Below are positions 48,012-57,041 of a stretch of DNA of 64,000 bases, piece after piece. The translations under genes were made by a program, and so were the position numbers. Every line of letters starts with the position of its first letter. The first letter of the stretch is position 1. This DNA is from Mesorhizobium sp. (GTDB lineage Bacteria; Pseudomonadota; Alphaproteobacteria; Rhizobiales; Rhizobiaceae): contig SAQR01000020.1 of assembly GCA_004020365.1 (NCBI GenBank), positions 1-64,000 on the forward strand, written 5' to 3'. Below the pieces are notes generated by a model. That model did no database searches and was not told where the DNA came from. It was given only the letters and a program-made list of their open reading frames with translations.

Positions 48012-49046
48012 TCACGATGCGGCAACTCGAGCCATGATTTCGGATCGAATGGTCGATGCGGTGTATAGCGAGGCATCCAGCGGCAAATCCCCAAATGCCA
48101 GTTGACACAGAAGATAATTAGCACCTGCCTCTTCCAGCTGATCAAGGAGAGCTTTTCGGACAGAAGCTGCCGTTCCCACGACGCACAATTCACTTTCAAT
48201 TGCTGCATCGAAGTTCAAAGGCAAGTTTGGTGGAGTGGGAATGGCATTTAGTTCGTATAGAAATTTGAAGCTCTTGAGCCATCGTTCATAGGCAGGTGCT
48301 GCGAGCAAATACGCATCTGTTTCAGAACGCCCTATCACCACCATTCGGAGCAATCCAAGAAATGGCGCTTGGTGGCCAATGTCAGCATCGTGAATTCGGG
48401 CGGCGCGAAACGCGTCGGTAACGCTGCGAACAGAAGTGGAAGGTCCGACGCAGGCGATGTTTGCCCCATTCGCGGCGGCCCAGCTAGCCGGCTCGGGTCG
48501 ATTGGTGGCGATCCATGTCGGCGGCTGGGGATATTGGTGAGGTCTCAACGTCAGCGGAACGTCTTTCAACTCAAAGTGGCGGCCCTCATAAGAAAGCGTC
48601 CCGCCTTTCATCGCATTGATGAGAATCTCGCTGGCCTCCGTGTACTGTTCTGGTGCTGCTTCTACAGCAACCCCGAAGTATCCCAATTCAGTCGGAGCAG
48701 AGCCGCGCCCTATGCCGAGTTCAAGCCTGCCGCCGCTCAACTGATCAAGCATGCAGATCTCCTCGAAGGCACGCAGCGGATGATAGAGCGCAAGTAGCAT
48801 TACCATGGGACCAACACGAAGACTGCGGGTTCGCTGGGCGACGCTCGCTAAGAACAAATTCGGTGATGGACCTCTGCCATGTGGCGTACAGTGGTGCTCT
48901 GCGAGATGATACGCATAAAAGCCATAGCCATCGCACGCTTCTGCTAGGCTCAGCCGATCTGCATATTGTTGGGCGATGTCATCGCCGTTTTCGTCCAGAT
49001 GATCGAAGATGCCGAAGGTTAGGCCCGAAGCGAAAATTTTCGTCAA
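48012..49046 (-). CDS. Luciferase-like flavin-dependent monooxygenase (LLM class)
   Basis: The 344-residue TIM-barrel flavoenzyme has GYGFYAYHLAEHHCTPHG near residue 40, RTRSLRVGPMVMLLALYHPL, SGGRLELGIGRGSAP and PPTWIATNRP. These enzymes use FMNH2 and O2 on varied substrates. The start is TTG 49046 with GGAG nine bases upstream. It lies 27 bases after hisC, forming a two-gene minus-strand operon. The region 49020-49150 is AT-rich compared with neighbours. The substrate is unknown. Confidence 0.88.
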   Translation of the reverse strand: MTKIFASGLTFGIFDHLDENGDDIAQQYADRLSLAEACDGYGFYAYHLAEHHCTPHGRGPSPNLFLASVAQRTRSLRVGPMVMLLALYHPLRAFEEICMLDQLSGGRLELGIGRGSAPTELGYFGVAVEAAPEQYTEASEILINAMKGGTLSYEGRHFELKDVPLTLRPHQYPQPPTWIATNRPEPASWAAANGANIACVGPSTSVRSVTDAFRAARIHDADIGHQAPFLGLLRMVVIGRSETDAYLLAAPAYERWLKSFKFLYELNAIPTPPNLPLNFDAAIESELCVVGTAASVRKALLDQLEEAGANYLLCQLAFGDLPLDASLYTASTIRSEIMARVAAS

Positions 49047-49073
49047 TTAATTATTCTCCAAATTACCTATGAT

Positions 49074-50270
49074 TTATCCACTATTGGAAACATCATAACT
49101 TATAACACATCGACACTTATTACTTAATACATTTCCAATGCAATGTGAATTGACTTCATGCTTGCGCACACCGCGATTCCTCTTAAAGTTCATACAGACG
49201 TGTTTGGCGGCAGCAAGGAATTTGTCCATCTGCTCTGTGCTACCAATGCTGACGCGAATGCAGTTCTTCAAATCTATGTCAGGAAAGCTGGCGATGAGGA
49301 TCTTCTGCTCTTTCAACGCGGCTTGCCAGCATGAGCCCTCCTGTCCCGCCGGCACACGGGCCAGCAAAAAGTTTGCGTGGGAGGGTGTTACGGAAAAGCC
49401 AAGTTGCAACAGCGCCAGGGTCACTCGCTGTCGTTCATGCTTGATGTGCCTGTGGTTCTCTTCGTAGGCGTGGCGATGCGCAAGAATGCTTTTCCCGACC
49501 GCCTGCCCGATCACGTTCATGTTGAAGACATTCTGGATGTTGCGCAGCCTGCCAATGATTTCTGGGTGACCGAAACCGAAGCCGACTCGCACGCCAGCGG
49601 CAGCATAGCTCTTTGAAAAAGTCCTCAAGATCAAAAGATTCGGATGTCTATTGACGAGGCGCAGGGCATGGTCGGGTGCGAAGTCAACGTAGGCCTCATC
49701 CAAGACGATCAAGCGATCTGCTTGCTCCACAAGGCGTTCGATTTCGGCCACCGGCACGAATGTTCCGGTCGGATTGTTCGGATTAGCCAACAGAATGAAC
49801 TTCGCGTCTTTTGCGGGGCCGGACAGAAGTTTTTCTATCGGCAGGGGATGAGCTTCGCTCGATGCGATTTCGAGAAACTCGGCACCCTGTAACATGGCAA
49901 GTTTACGGTTGAACGAAAATCCGGGCGACAGCATCGCCACTGTATCTCCTGGGGCGAGGAAAGCTCTGTAGATGAGTCCGAGCAGTTCCGACGAACCGTT
50001 GCCGGCAATCACCTGATCTTTGGAAAATCCGTAAGCGTCGGAGGCAGCTGCCCTTAAGCTGAGATTGTCGTCTTCCGGATAAAGATAATGGTGTTCGATC
50101 GCAGCAATTGCACTTTGCATTACGCTCTTCGGCAACGGAAACGGGTTCTCGTTCGTATTTAGCTTAACGTAATTTGCATCCGTCGCTGGTCCGTTGGACG
50201 AGAGAGCATCTAATTTGCTGGCCACCGGCGAGAAGAGCGAAAGCACGGTCTTCAGTTTTGCATCGCACAT
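49074..50270 (-). CDS. hisC: Histidinol-phosphate aminotransferase-like enzyme
   Basis: The 398-residue class I/II PLP aminotransferase shows VKLNTNENPFPLPKSV, AGNGSSELLGLIYRAFLAPG, LANPNNPTGTFVP, VLDEAYVDFAP and the PLP lysine in RTFSKSYAAAGVRVGFGF. The fold and motifs are HisC-like; it may use another substrate in its operon with a luciferase-like monooxygenase. The last 35 or so residues (after FLAAAKHVCMNF) are Cys/Asn/Ser-rich, AT-rich in codons and look added on. GGAG precedes ATG 50270. Confidence 0.85.
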   Translation of the reverse strand: MCDAKLKTVLSLFSPVASKLDALSSNGPATDANYVKLNTNENPFPLPKSVMQSAIAAIEHHYLYPEDDNLSLRAAASDAYGFSKDQVIAGNGSSELLGLIYRAFLAPGDTVAMLSPGFSFNRKLAMLQGAEFLEIASSEAHPLPIEKLLSGPAKDAKFILLANPNNPTGTFVPVAEIERLVEQADRLIVLDEAYVDFAPDHALRLVNRHPNLLILRTFSKSYAAAGVRVGFGFGHPEIIGRLRNIQNVFNMNVIGQAVGKSILAHRHAYEENHRHIKHERQRVTLALLQLGFSVTPSHANFLLARVPAGQEGSCWQAALKEQKILIASFPDIDLKNCIRVSIGSTEQMDKFLAAAKHVCMNFKRNRGVRKHEVNSHCIGNVLSNKCRCVISYDVSNSG

Positions 50271-50469
50271 GTTCTTCTCCGTTTTTCAGTCCCGCAGGGC
50301 ATGTGACATGAGGCAATCGTTGATCGTGACTTGATCGACGTTCGGCTATGTCAGCGCTGCCTTCCCACCTTGGTGGGATCGCCGACCACGGTTTGGATTT
50401 GACACCGGGAAGCTGTCGAGAACCTGATGACGACCCAACGTGTGGCCGACGGCCGATTCGGCGCAACAG

Positions 50470-50684
50470 ACGGTGTTTCAACATCGCATCGTCGTCAAAG
50501 CCGCATGCAGGGCCAGCACGACAGCCCGCCTCCAGCGCCCGCAGAAATAGGTGGAAACCGAGGTCTTGCCGAACCTCAGTTGCTCTGCCACCTCGCCCAC
50601 CGGACTGCCCTGTTTACGGGTCAGGCGCAGGATCGTCCGGGTATCTTTGACGCTCGTTCGTCTTGCTTGCTTCCGTCTTGGCAT
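50470..50684 (-). pseudogene. IS21-family IstA N-terminal remnant
   Basis: MPRRKQARRTSVKDTRTILR from 50684, then LTRKQGSPVGEVAEQLRFGK, is the N-terminal HTH part of IS21-type IstA. The frame degrades near 50540 and no catalytic core or IstB follows. Confidence 0.75.
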
Positions 50685-51022
50685 GGGCTCTCTCGGTTCG
50701 CTGATGAGAGAGCCAAATACCGGCTCATCTGAGCATGAGACGCGGGCCTGACGATATGGAGCGTCTCTGGTGGCGCGCGTAGCCAAGAGGGTTCGCCTCG
50801 CTGGCGGGGCATGCAAGACGGCGCACCTCCTTGGCTATCCTGTCCCATCGTCTCAACGACTTCGCAGAGGTTGATATTCTGCAGTGACTTTCGTCTCGCT
50901 GCTGCACGGCATTGACGCTGGGAGCCATGCTCGCGTGGCGCAATTGTGCTGAAGAACGGTGCCCACGGCAACGTTTCTTAACCCGCCCCAGGTCCTGGCG
51001 TTTGGCTAATTTCCGACATTCG

Positions 51023-51182
51023 TGTCCGGCTTCGGACAAAGGCCGGGTTTGCCGAACGGAGTCCCACCCAATTTCCAGTGCTGCTTGAGCAATAATATCG
51101 ACCGGCATTACTGCACAACACGAAAGTTGCTGCAAAAACCGAAGTGAACCCAAGGCATGGGGTCAATTGGCATGGCGCTTGC
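51023..51182 (+). promoter_or_regulatory. NifA/sigma-54 promoter of prxS-rpoN
   Basis: TGT-CCGGCTTCGG-ACA at 51023-51038 is a NifA site, and TGGCATGGCGCTTGC at 51168-51182 is a sigma-54 promoter, 130 bases apart and about 270 bases before prxS. rpoN would thus be expressed under its own product plus NifA. Confidence 0.88.
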
Positions 51183-51453
51183 GACTCGGTCGCTAGAACG
51201 CAGTCAAAACCACGGTTGGAGACCATGCCTACCTCTCAAAGCTCGATAAAGCACGCGAGCAAACATTCCCCGTCCCCGCGGAAAACTGGAAGCTCGTCGC
51301 CGTTAAACGTCCCTGCTCGGGGGCGGTCTTGCACAAGACTGGTCCGAGGCAACCACGCCAGGGCGAAAGGCTGCCGGAACTGTCCACCGAAGTCGATGCC
51401 GCTTCAGTTTAACCGAAAAATGCACCGTACCACTTTGGCCTGGGAGCAAATCA

Positions 51454-51987
51454 ATGACCGATAGAAAGAACGTTCCTCTCGTGACCTTTCGCACGCGTGT
51501 TCGCGATGAGTCGATCGGGGGGCCAAATCCTTATCGGTGGGAGAACAAGACCTCCGACGATTATTTCGGGGGCAAGCGCGTTATCCTGTTCTCGCTGCCT
51601 GGCGCCTTCACCCCGACCTGCTCGACCTTCCAACTGCCCGATTTCGAAAAACTCTATGATCAATTTCTGGAACTGCGAATTGACGCGATCTACTGCGTCT
51701 CAGTCAACGATGCTTTCGTCATGAATGCGTGGGGAAAGTCCTTGGGGCTGCAGAAGATCGAGCTGATCCCAGACGGGTCGGGCGAGTTCACGCGCAAGAT
51801 GGGCATGCTGGTCGCGAAGGACAATCTGGGCTTTGGCATGCGCTCCTGGCGATACGCCGCTCTGATCGACGATGGCGTGGTGGAGCAGTGGTTCGAGGAG
51901 GAAGGCTTCTGTGACAACTGCGAGACGGACCCCTATGGCGTTTCATCCCCGCAAAACGTTCTCGACAAACTGAAGGCGGCGGCATGA
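51454..51987 (+). CDS. prxS: Atypical 2-Cys/1-Cys peroxiredoxin (Prx5 type)
   Basis: The 177-residue protein has the peroxidatic Cys in LPGAFTPTCST at residue 56, ISVNDAFVMNAWGK-like VSVNDAFVMNAWGK and a C-terminal CDNC region that may supply a resolving Cys. It reduces peroxides in the bacteroid cytoplasm. GGGAG precedes ATG 51454. In R. etli and Mesorhizobium a prxS gene precedes the symbiotic rpoN in one NifA-regulated operon, exactly as here; the gap to rpoN is 69 bases. Confidence 0.93.
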   Translation: MTDRKNVPLVTFRTRVRDESIGGPNPYRWENKTSDDYFGGKRVILFSLPGAFTPTCSTFQLPDFEKLYDQFLELRIDAIYCVSVNDAFVMNAWGKSLGLQKIELIPDGSGEFTRKMGMLVAKDNLGFGMRSWRYAALIDDGVVEQWFEEEGFCDNCETDPYGVSSPQNVLDKLKAAA

Positions 51988-52056
51988 CCCAGAAGTGGCA
52001 AGTCTCACACAACCCCAGCACACACTAGAGCCTCCTCGGCAGATTACCGGTTCAAC

Positions 52057-53490
52057 ATGCATCTCTCAGCAAGCCTGCTTCAACGCCAGAAGCAACGTAT
52101 GGTCTTATCGCCTCAAGCCATTGAAGCTATTCGCTTGCTGCGATTGACGCATACTGAACTCCATCAGCTCGTGGAGCAGGCACTCGAGAAGAACCCCGTT
52201 TTGAAGCCTGACCCGTTTGACGACGTTTCGCCGCTGTCAGGGGTGGATCAGCGGAGCAGTCAAAGCAGAAGCGAAATCGGCGAATCGCCCATTGGCGGGC
52301 CGTCTGGCGGGCGCGGGCAATGGAAGTCGCAACGCAGTAGCGGCAACGATCGACCTGCCGTCGAGGAGTTTACCGCCCACACCGAAACATTGCACGACCA
52401 TGTCGCCCGCCAGGTCGCCCTCACCCCGTTCACCCCGCAGGAGCGGCTGATTGCCGGACAGCTCGCCGCCCATCTGGAGGACACTGGCTATCTTCAGGTA
52501 AACCTTTTCGATCTGGCCGGGAGGTTAAACGTTCGGCAAGCTGATGTGGAACGGGTCATCGGAATCTTGCAGCAATTTGATCCGCCGGGGATTTTTGCGC
52601 GAACTCTCAGCGAATGCCTGGAGATTCAGCTGCGCCAGCAAGACCGGTTCGACCCGGCTATGGCAGCTTTGGTCGCCAATCTCGAGATGCTTGCACGGGG
52701 GGATTTTCAGGGATTGAAGCAGCGTTGCGGAGTCGACGAGGAGGATCTCCTCGACATGAGGAACGAAATCCGCGCGCTCGATCCCAAGCCTGGAGACCGG
52801 TTCCAGTCCGGGACGCCGGAAACCATCGTACCGGACGTCTGGGTAATGCCCAAGTCCGAAGGTGGATGGCGGGTGGAGCTTGATCCGGCCACGCTGCCCA
52901 AAGTGTTGATCAACCACACCTATGTCGCCGAAATCTCGCAGCTGACCAATCAAAATCCGGAAGGCAAAGCGTTTCTCGACCATTGCCAGGAAAAAGGGAA
53001 CTGGCTGATCAGCTGTCTCGAGCAGCGCGCTAAGACGATCCTTAAGGTTGCGACCGAAATCGTGCGCCAGCAGGATGCCTTTTTTACACACGGCGTCGCC
53101 CATCTGCGGCCTCTCTGTCTCAAAAATGTCGCTGACGGGATCAAAATGCACCAGTCGACGGTAAGCCGGGTGGCTTCGAACAGGTACATGTTAACTCCGC
53201 GCGGGGTGTTCGAGCTGAAGTATTTTTTCACAGCGACAATCGCATCCTGCGAGGGCGGCGACGCGCACTCCGCCAAATCTGTCCGCCATCGGATCAAGGC
53301 AATCATCGCCGAAGAATCGCTCGACAAGGTACTTTCCGACGAAGACATCGTTGCTCAGCTCAAGCAGACCGGCATCAATGTCGCTCGCCGTACCGTCACC
53401 AAATATCGCGAGGCGATGAACATCCCTTCCTCCATACTACGGCGCCGTGATAAGCGGTTGTCCGCAGCTGCGATCAAGCGAAGTGACTAA
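52057..53490 (+). CDS. rpoN: RNA polymerase sigma-54 factor
   Basis: This is a 477-residue sigma-54. Region I (residues 1-45) is rich in Gln and Leu (LQRQKQRMVLSPQAIEAIRL) and contacts activators; the acidic/Ser-Gly linker spans about 50-100. The HTH is in HQSTVSRVASNRYMLTPRGV, and the RpoN box ARRTVTKYRE is present. It would serve all GG-N10-GC promoters listed here together with NifA. Its TAA stop at 53488-53490 overlaps the nifQ stop on the other strand. Confidence 0.97.
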   Translation: MHLSASLLQRQKQRMVLSPQAIEAIRLLRLTHTELHQLVEQALEKNPVLKPDPFDDVSPLSGVDQRSSQSRSEIGESPIGGPSGGRGQWKSQRSSGNDRPAVEEFTAHTETLHDHVARQVALTPFTPQERLIAGQLAAHLEDTGYLQVNLFDLAGRLNVRQADVERVIGILQQFDPPGIFARTLSECLEIQLRQQDRFDPAMAALVANLEMLARGDFQGLKQRCGVDEEDLLDMRNEIRALDPKPGDRFQSGTPETIVPDVWVMPKSEGGWRVELDPATLPKVLINHTYVAEISQLTNQNPEGKAFLDHCQEKGNWLISCLEQRAKTILKVATEIVRQQDAFFTHGVAHLRPLCLKNVADGIKMHQSTVSRVASNRYMLTPRGVFELKYFFTATIASCEGGDAHSAKSVRHRIKAIIAEESLDKVLSDEDIVAQLKQTGINVARRTVTKYREAMNIPSSILRRRDKRLSAAAIKRSD

Positions 53491-54086
53491 CCGGCATTCC
53501 TGGTCGGCGAGAGGCGACTCTCAACTTCCTCCGGGCCGAAGCAGCTTTCGAAGTCATGGCATTCCCGACAACTGGGTGCAGTGCATGACGAAAAGCCTTC
53601 GGCCTCACACAGCTTGCGGTAAAAGTACTTTTTCCATTTCATGTTTTCTGTGTTGCCTGCCGCCAGCGCGGGAAAATGTCTGGCAAGCAGGCGGCTGAGC
53701 TCAGCGCGATTTGAGAGGCCAAGATCCCGCCAAAGATGGTCCGTGCGCATCGCACGCCGGGCGATGATCTTGGCCAAGCGGGCGCTCGCCGGGTCGCCCG
53801 GCGCAGCATGCGCTAGCAGCAGCCGGCGCAGCAGCTCCTCTTCCAGTTCCGGCTCGGGCTCGCTCAACTCCTCCAAAGCGAATACGCTGCTGGAGGTAGA
53901 CGGGAAAGTTGCGGCCAAGACATCACGCAATTCGACAGACGAAAGGCCTGTCCCCTCCGTCGCCAACACCTCGCCCGCCTGGACCTCCTCAAGCGAACGC
54001 GAAAGCACGCAGGGCAGCACATGCTGATCGAAGCTCCTCCCTAGCTCGGACCCACGCCATTGCGCGCGTGGATAGGCAGCCATCAT
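53487..54086 (-). CDS. nifQ: Molybdenum-handling protein NifQ
   Basis: The 199-residue protein ends with the NifQ signature MKWKKYFYRKLCEAEGFSSC and the cysteine pattern CX4CX2CX5C (CTAPSCRECHDFESC), which holds an iron-sulfur/Mo cluster and supplies Mo for FeMo-co. The start is ATG 54086 or 54083; a TTG at 54119 overlapping the monooxygenase gene is possible. It is convergent with rpoN and lies 14 bases after the luciferase-like gene, so it is probably the last gene of the P450 operon. Confidence 0.92.
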   Translation of the reverse strand: MMAAYPRAQWRGSELGRSFDQHVLPCVLSRSLEEVQAGEVLATEGTGLSSVELRDVLAATFPSTSSSVFALEELSEPEPELEEELLRRLLLAHAAPGDPASARLAKIIARRAMRTDHLWRDLGLSNRAELSRLLARHFPALAAGNTENMKWKKYFYRKLCEAEGFSSCTAPSCRECHDFESCFGPEEVESRLSPTRNAG

Positions 54087-54100
54087 CGTAACGGCCGGCT

Positions 54101-55153
54101 TCAGCTTCCGGCATGACAAAGCGCCTTGTTGACCGCAGGGATGATCTTGTCGCCCCAGAGCTCGATCTGGCGCAGCATCGTCTTTTGGTCGAAGTCGCCC
54201 AATTGAGTCTGAACTGCGATCTGGTCCGGTTTCAAGACATCGATCTCTTCCAGCAGGCGATCAATCACGCGATTTACGCTGCCAATCGGCAAATTTTTGC
54301 GCATGGTCTCGAAGGACAGATCCTGCTGGGTCGGTGTCTCCTGCAGCAGGTAGCCATCGTGGCTCTGTTGGCGGCGCTGATGCAGGGCTTCAGAAAGCCG
54401 GCGCTGGAAGCGGGCATTGTCGAGATAGCTGTTGATCTCCAACTCGTCGTGGCTGGCATAGCAGCAGCGCAGCAGCGATATCTTGACGTCGGTGACGTTC
54501 TTTTCCTCGGATGCCGCCGCCCTCTCGACTGATTCACGCAGTGTGGTCAAAGTCTCTAAGCCGTCGTGGAAGGCTGTGACAAAAAAATTGTGCCCCTCGC
54601 GGTAGGCCCGAGCCATCCGTGCGGCTCCGCCAGCGATCCAGATAGGCGGCGTCGGCTGCTGGACTGTGCGGACCGAAATCGCTGTTGGGGGGATCTTCTC
54701 ATACTGGCCGTCGTGTTCGAAGACGTTTTGGTTGAGGCCCTTGAGAATGATGTCCAGGTATTCCGAAAAGACGGCCGGCGCCTCATCGATGTCCACGCCG
54801 AACCGTTCGAACTCGAACTGCTGGTATCCCAAGCCTACGCCGAGCTCGAGACGGCCGTTCGCAACGATGTCGGCGAAGCCGATCTCGGACAGCAGGCGCT
54901 GCGGTTGGTAAAGCGGCAGCACGCAGACGGCAGTGCCCAGGCGAATCGTGCTTGTCAAGCCGGCGCAGTGCGCCACCATCATCAGCGGGGATGGTATGAG
55001 GCTGTAATTGTTGAAGTGGTGCTCAGCAAACCACGCGGTGTTGAACCCAGCCTGCTCCGAAGCGACGGCCTGTTCGATGGAGTTGCGGATGACGCTTTCT
55101 GAGGATTGGTGATAGCCACGCTGGGCGGCCAGAATGAAAGTGGCAAATTCCAT
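54101..55153 (-). CDS. Luciferase-like monooxygenase (LLM class), second copy
   Basis: The 350-residue flavin-dependent monooxygenase resembles bacterial luciferase alpha chains: EQAGFNTAWFAEHHFNNYSL, IRLGTAVCVLPLYQPQRLLS, NGRLELGVGLGYQQFEFER and PPIWIAGGAARMARAY. It is only distantly like the copy at 48012. GAGGAGA precedes ATG 55153. It follows the double SDR by 138 bases and precedes nifQ by 14, all on the minus strand. The reaction is unknown; it may oxidise the same small molecule as the P450. Confidence 0.9.
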   Translation of the reverse strand: MEFATFILAAQRGYHQSSESVIRNSIEQAVASEQAGFNTAWFAEHHFNNYSLIPSPLMMVAHCAGLTSTIRLGTAVCVLPLYQPQRLLSEIGFADIVANGRLELGVGLGYQQFEFERFGVDIDEAPAVFSEYLDIILKGLNQNVFEHDGQYEKIPPTAISVRTVQQPTPPIWIAGGAARMARAYREGHNFFVTAFHDGLETLTTLRESVERAAASEEKNVTDVKISLLRCCYASHDELEINSYLDNARFQRRLSEALHQRRQQSHDGYLLQETPTQQDLSFETMRKNLPIGSVNRVIDRLLEEIDVLKPDQIAVQTQLGDFDQKTMLRQIELWGDKIIPAVNKALCHAGS

Positions 55154-55291
55154 GATTTCTCCTCGTTATAGACACGTCAGCCGACCGGGAATGTGCTCGG
55201 CATGCGCATGCTTGGATCTCAAGCACCTCGGGTGCGTCGTGGAGCCGAGGCTTCATAATGCTCGGCCGGTCGCCCTGCGAATGCCTGGCAA

Positions 55292-56893
55292 TTAACCTGC
55301 GGCCTCCGCAAAACATTCGTCATAGAGTTCGCTGGCGTTTCCCGCATCACCGAACGAGGTCCAGCCGCCGTCCACGTAGAGGATCGAGCCGTTGATGTAT
55401 GAGGCGTCAGACGAAGCAAGGAAGAACGATGCATCTGCGACGTCTTCTGGCCGTCCCATCCTGCCCATGGGGATGCGTCGTCCGATTGCTGCCAGGTCGA
55501 TGCGGCCGGCTTTGGCCAACTGAGCAAGTGCGGGCGTGCGGATGTGGCCAGGAGCGACGGTGGCTGTCCGAATTCCGACCGGGCCGAGTTCGGCCGCCAT
55601 GCAACGGGTCAGCATATCCATCCCCGCCTTGGAGGCGCCGTAGGCATGGCGCGGCGCGAACGGCAGAAAGCTGTCGATCGACCCGAGATTGAGGATCACG
55701 CCGCCCGGGCGCATAGCCTTGATCGCTTCGCGCGCGCAGGTGAAGGCGCCGGTAAGGTTGACATCCAGGACGTGTTCGAGCTGTTTCGACAGTTGCTCGA
55801 TCGCAGGCACAATCCTGTCGGCGGTATCAGCACTATTGACCAGAACATCGATATACCCGAAGCGTCGCCTCAGCTCTTCGAACATCGACACCACATCGCT
55901 CTCGACGGCCACGTCCAGCGATTTCGCCAGATGCTTGCCGGGGAGCGATGTAGCCAGCTCTGCCGCTGCAGTGCCATCTTTATCAGCAATCACGACGGTG
56001 TCGCCGTTCGCGGCAAAGCGGCGAGCGACGGCCGCGCCAATGCTTTTTGCGCCACCGGTGACGAGCACGATTCGCGCATCTGTGCATTCGGCCGGACAGG
56101 AGAGCTCGGCTTGGAGCGCACTATCCACCGGCGGGTGAGCATCCCCCGGCTGGTTGAATGACATCCAGCCTCCGTCGACTGCCAGCACCGAGCCGGTGAT
56201 GTAGCGCGCCTGCGTGCTGCTCAGAAAACGCACGACCCTGGCGATCTCGTCGGGGCGAGCCAAGCGCCCCATCGGCACGCGGCGGCGTATCGCCGCGAGG
56301 TCCATTTTGCCAGCGCGTGCCAGTTCTGTGACCATTGGGGTGCGGACGGAGCCCGGCGCCACCGCCGTGACGCGGATTCCTCGCATAGCCCACTCGCACG
56401 CAAGGGACTTTGTCAACGAGATCACGCCAGCTTTCGAGGCTGCGTAGGCGTTGCGCCTGGGATTGCCGACCACGCCCGCCATCGAAGCCACATTGACGAT
56501 CGCACCGCCCGGCCTCATGCGCCGCGCCGCTTCCCGGGCCATAACGAATGGCCCAATAAGGTTCACTGTCACGCCGCGTCGGAAGGTATCGACAGCGGTG
56601 TCGATGATCCTATCCATCGTGGGTCCAACCGCCGCATTGTTGATGAGGACATCGATTTGCGCGAACCGTGCTTCGACCTGGCCGAAAAGTGAGAGCATGT
56701 CCTTCTCTCGCGACACATCGCACTCCAGACCGACGTGCGGCGACCCGAGATCCCGAGCCAGTTCAACCACACCACTGCCCGGAAGGTCCACCGCAACTAC
56801 AGTGTCTCCGTCCGCGGCAAGGATATCGACCAGGGCACGGCCGATCCCGCCCGCGGCGCCTGTGATGATTACGGTGCGTGCTGCCAGTTTCAC
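55292..56893 (-). CDS. Fused double short-chain dehydrogenase/reductase
   Basis: This protein of about 533 residues contains two complete classical SDR domains. Domain 1 has TGAAGGIGRA, LINNAAVG and active-site YAASK; domain 2 has TGGAKSIGAA, LVNSADTA and YGASK. Both keep catalytic Ser, Tyr and Lys; domain 2 has NSAD where the NNAG motif is expected. Both end with SDR tails of the form A/G-DGGW. GTG 56893 is chosen because GGAG lies eight bases upstream and the first Rossmann strand begins there; the frame is open to 57232. It follows the ferredoxin-fusion gene in the P450 cluster and probably performs two NAD(P)-linked redox steps. Confidence 0.88.
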   Translation of the reverse strand: MKLAARTVIITGAAGGIGRALVDILAADGDTVVAVDLPGSGVVELARDLGSPHVGLECDVSREKDMLSLFGQVEARFAQIDVLINNAAVGPTMDRIIDTAVDTFRRGVTVNLIGPFVMAREAARRMRPGGAIVNVASMAGVVGNPRRNAYAASKAGVISLTKSLACEWAMRGIRVTAVAPGSVRTPMVTELARAGKMDLAAIRRRVPMGRLARPDEIARVVRFLSSTQARYITGSVLAVDGGWMSFNQPGDAHPPVDSALQAELSCPAECTDARIVLVTGGAKSIGAAVARRFAANGDTVVIADKDGTAAAELATSLPGKHLAKSLDVAVESDVVSMFEELRRRFGYIDVLVNSADTADRIVPAIEQLSKQLEHVLDVNLTGAFTCAREAIKAMRPGGVILNLGSIDSFLPFAPRHAYGASKAGMDMLTRCMAAELGPVGIRTATVAPGHIRTPALAQLAKAGRIDLAAIGRRIPMGRMGRPEDVADASFFLASSDASYINGSILYVDGGWTSFGDAGNASELYDECFAEAAG

Positions 56894-57041
56894 GAGAGCT
56901 TCTCCACGATGACCGCTTGTGATCTCAGCCCATCGACCTTGGGCGGAATGAAGGGTCGAGCCAAATCGTTGCAGTGACCGCCAGTTGCGGCCCCACACAG
57001 ATCTCAATCCCGCAAGGCGCTCATCCTCCATTTCTACCCAC

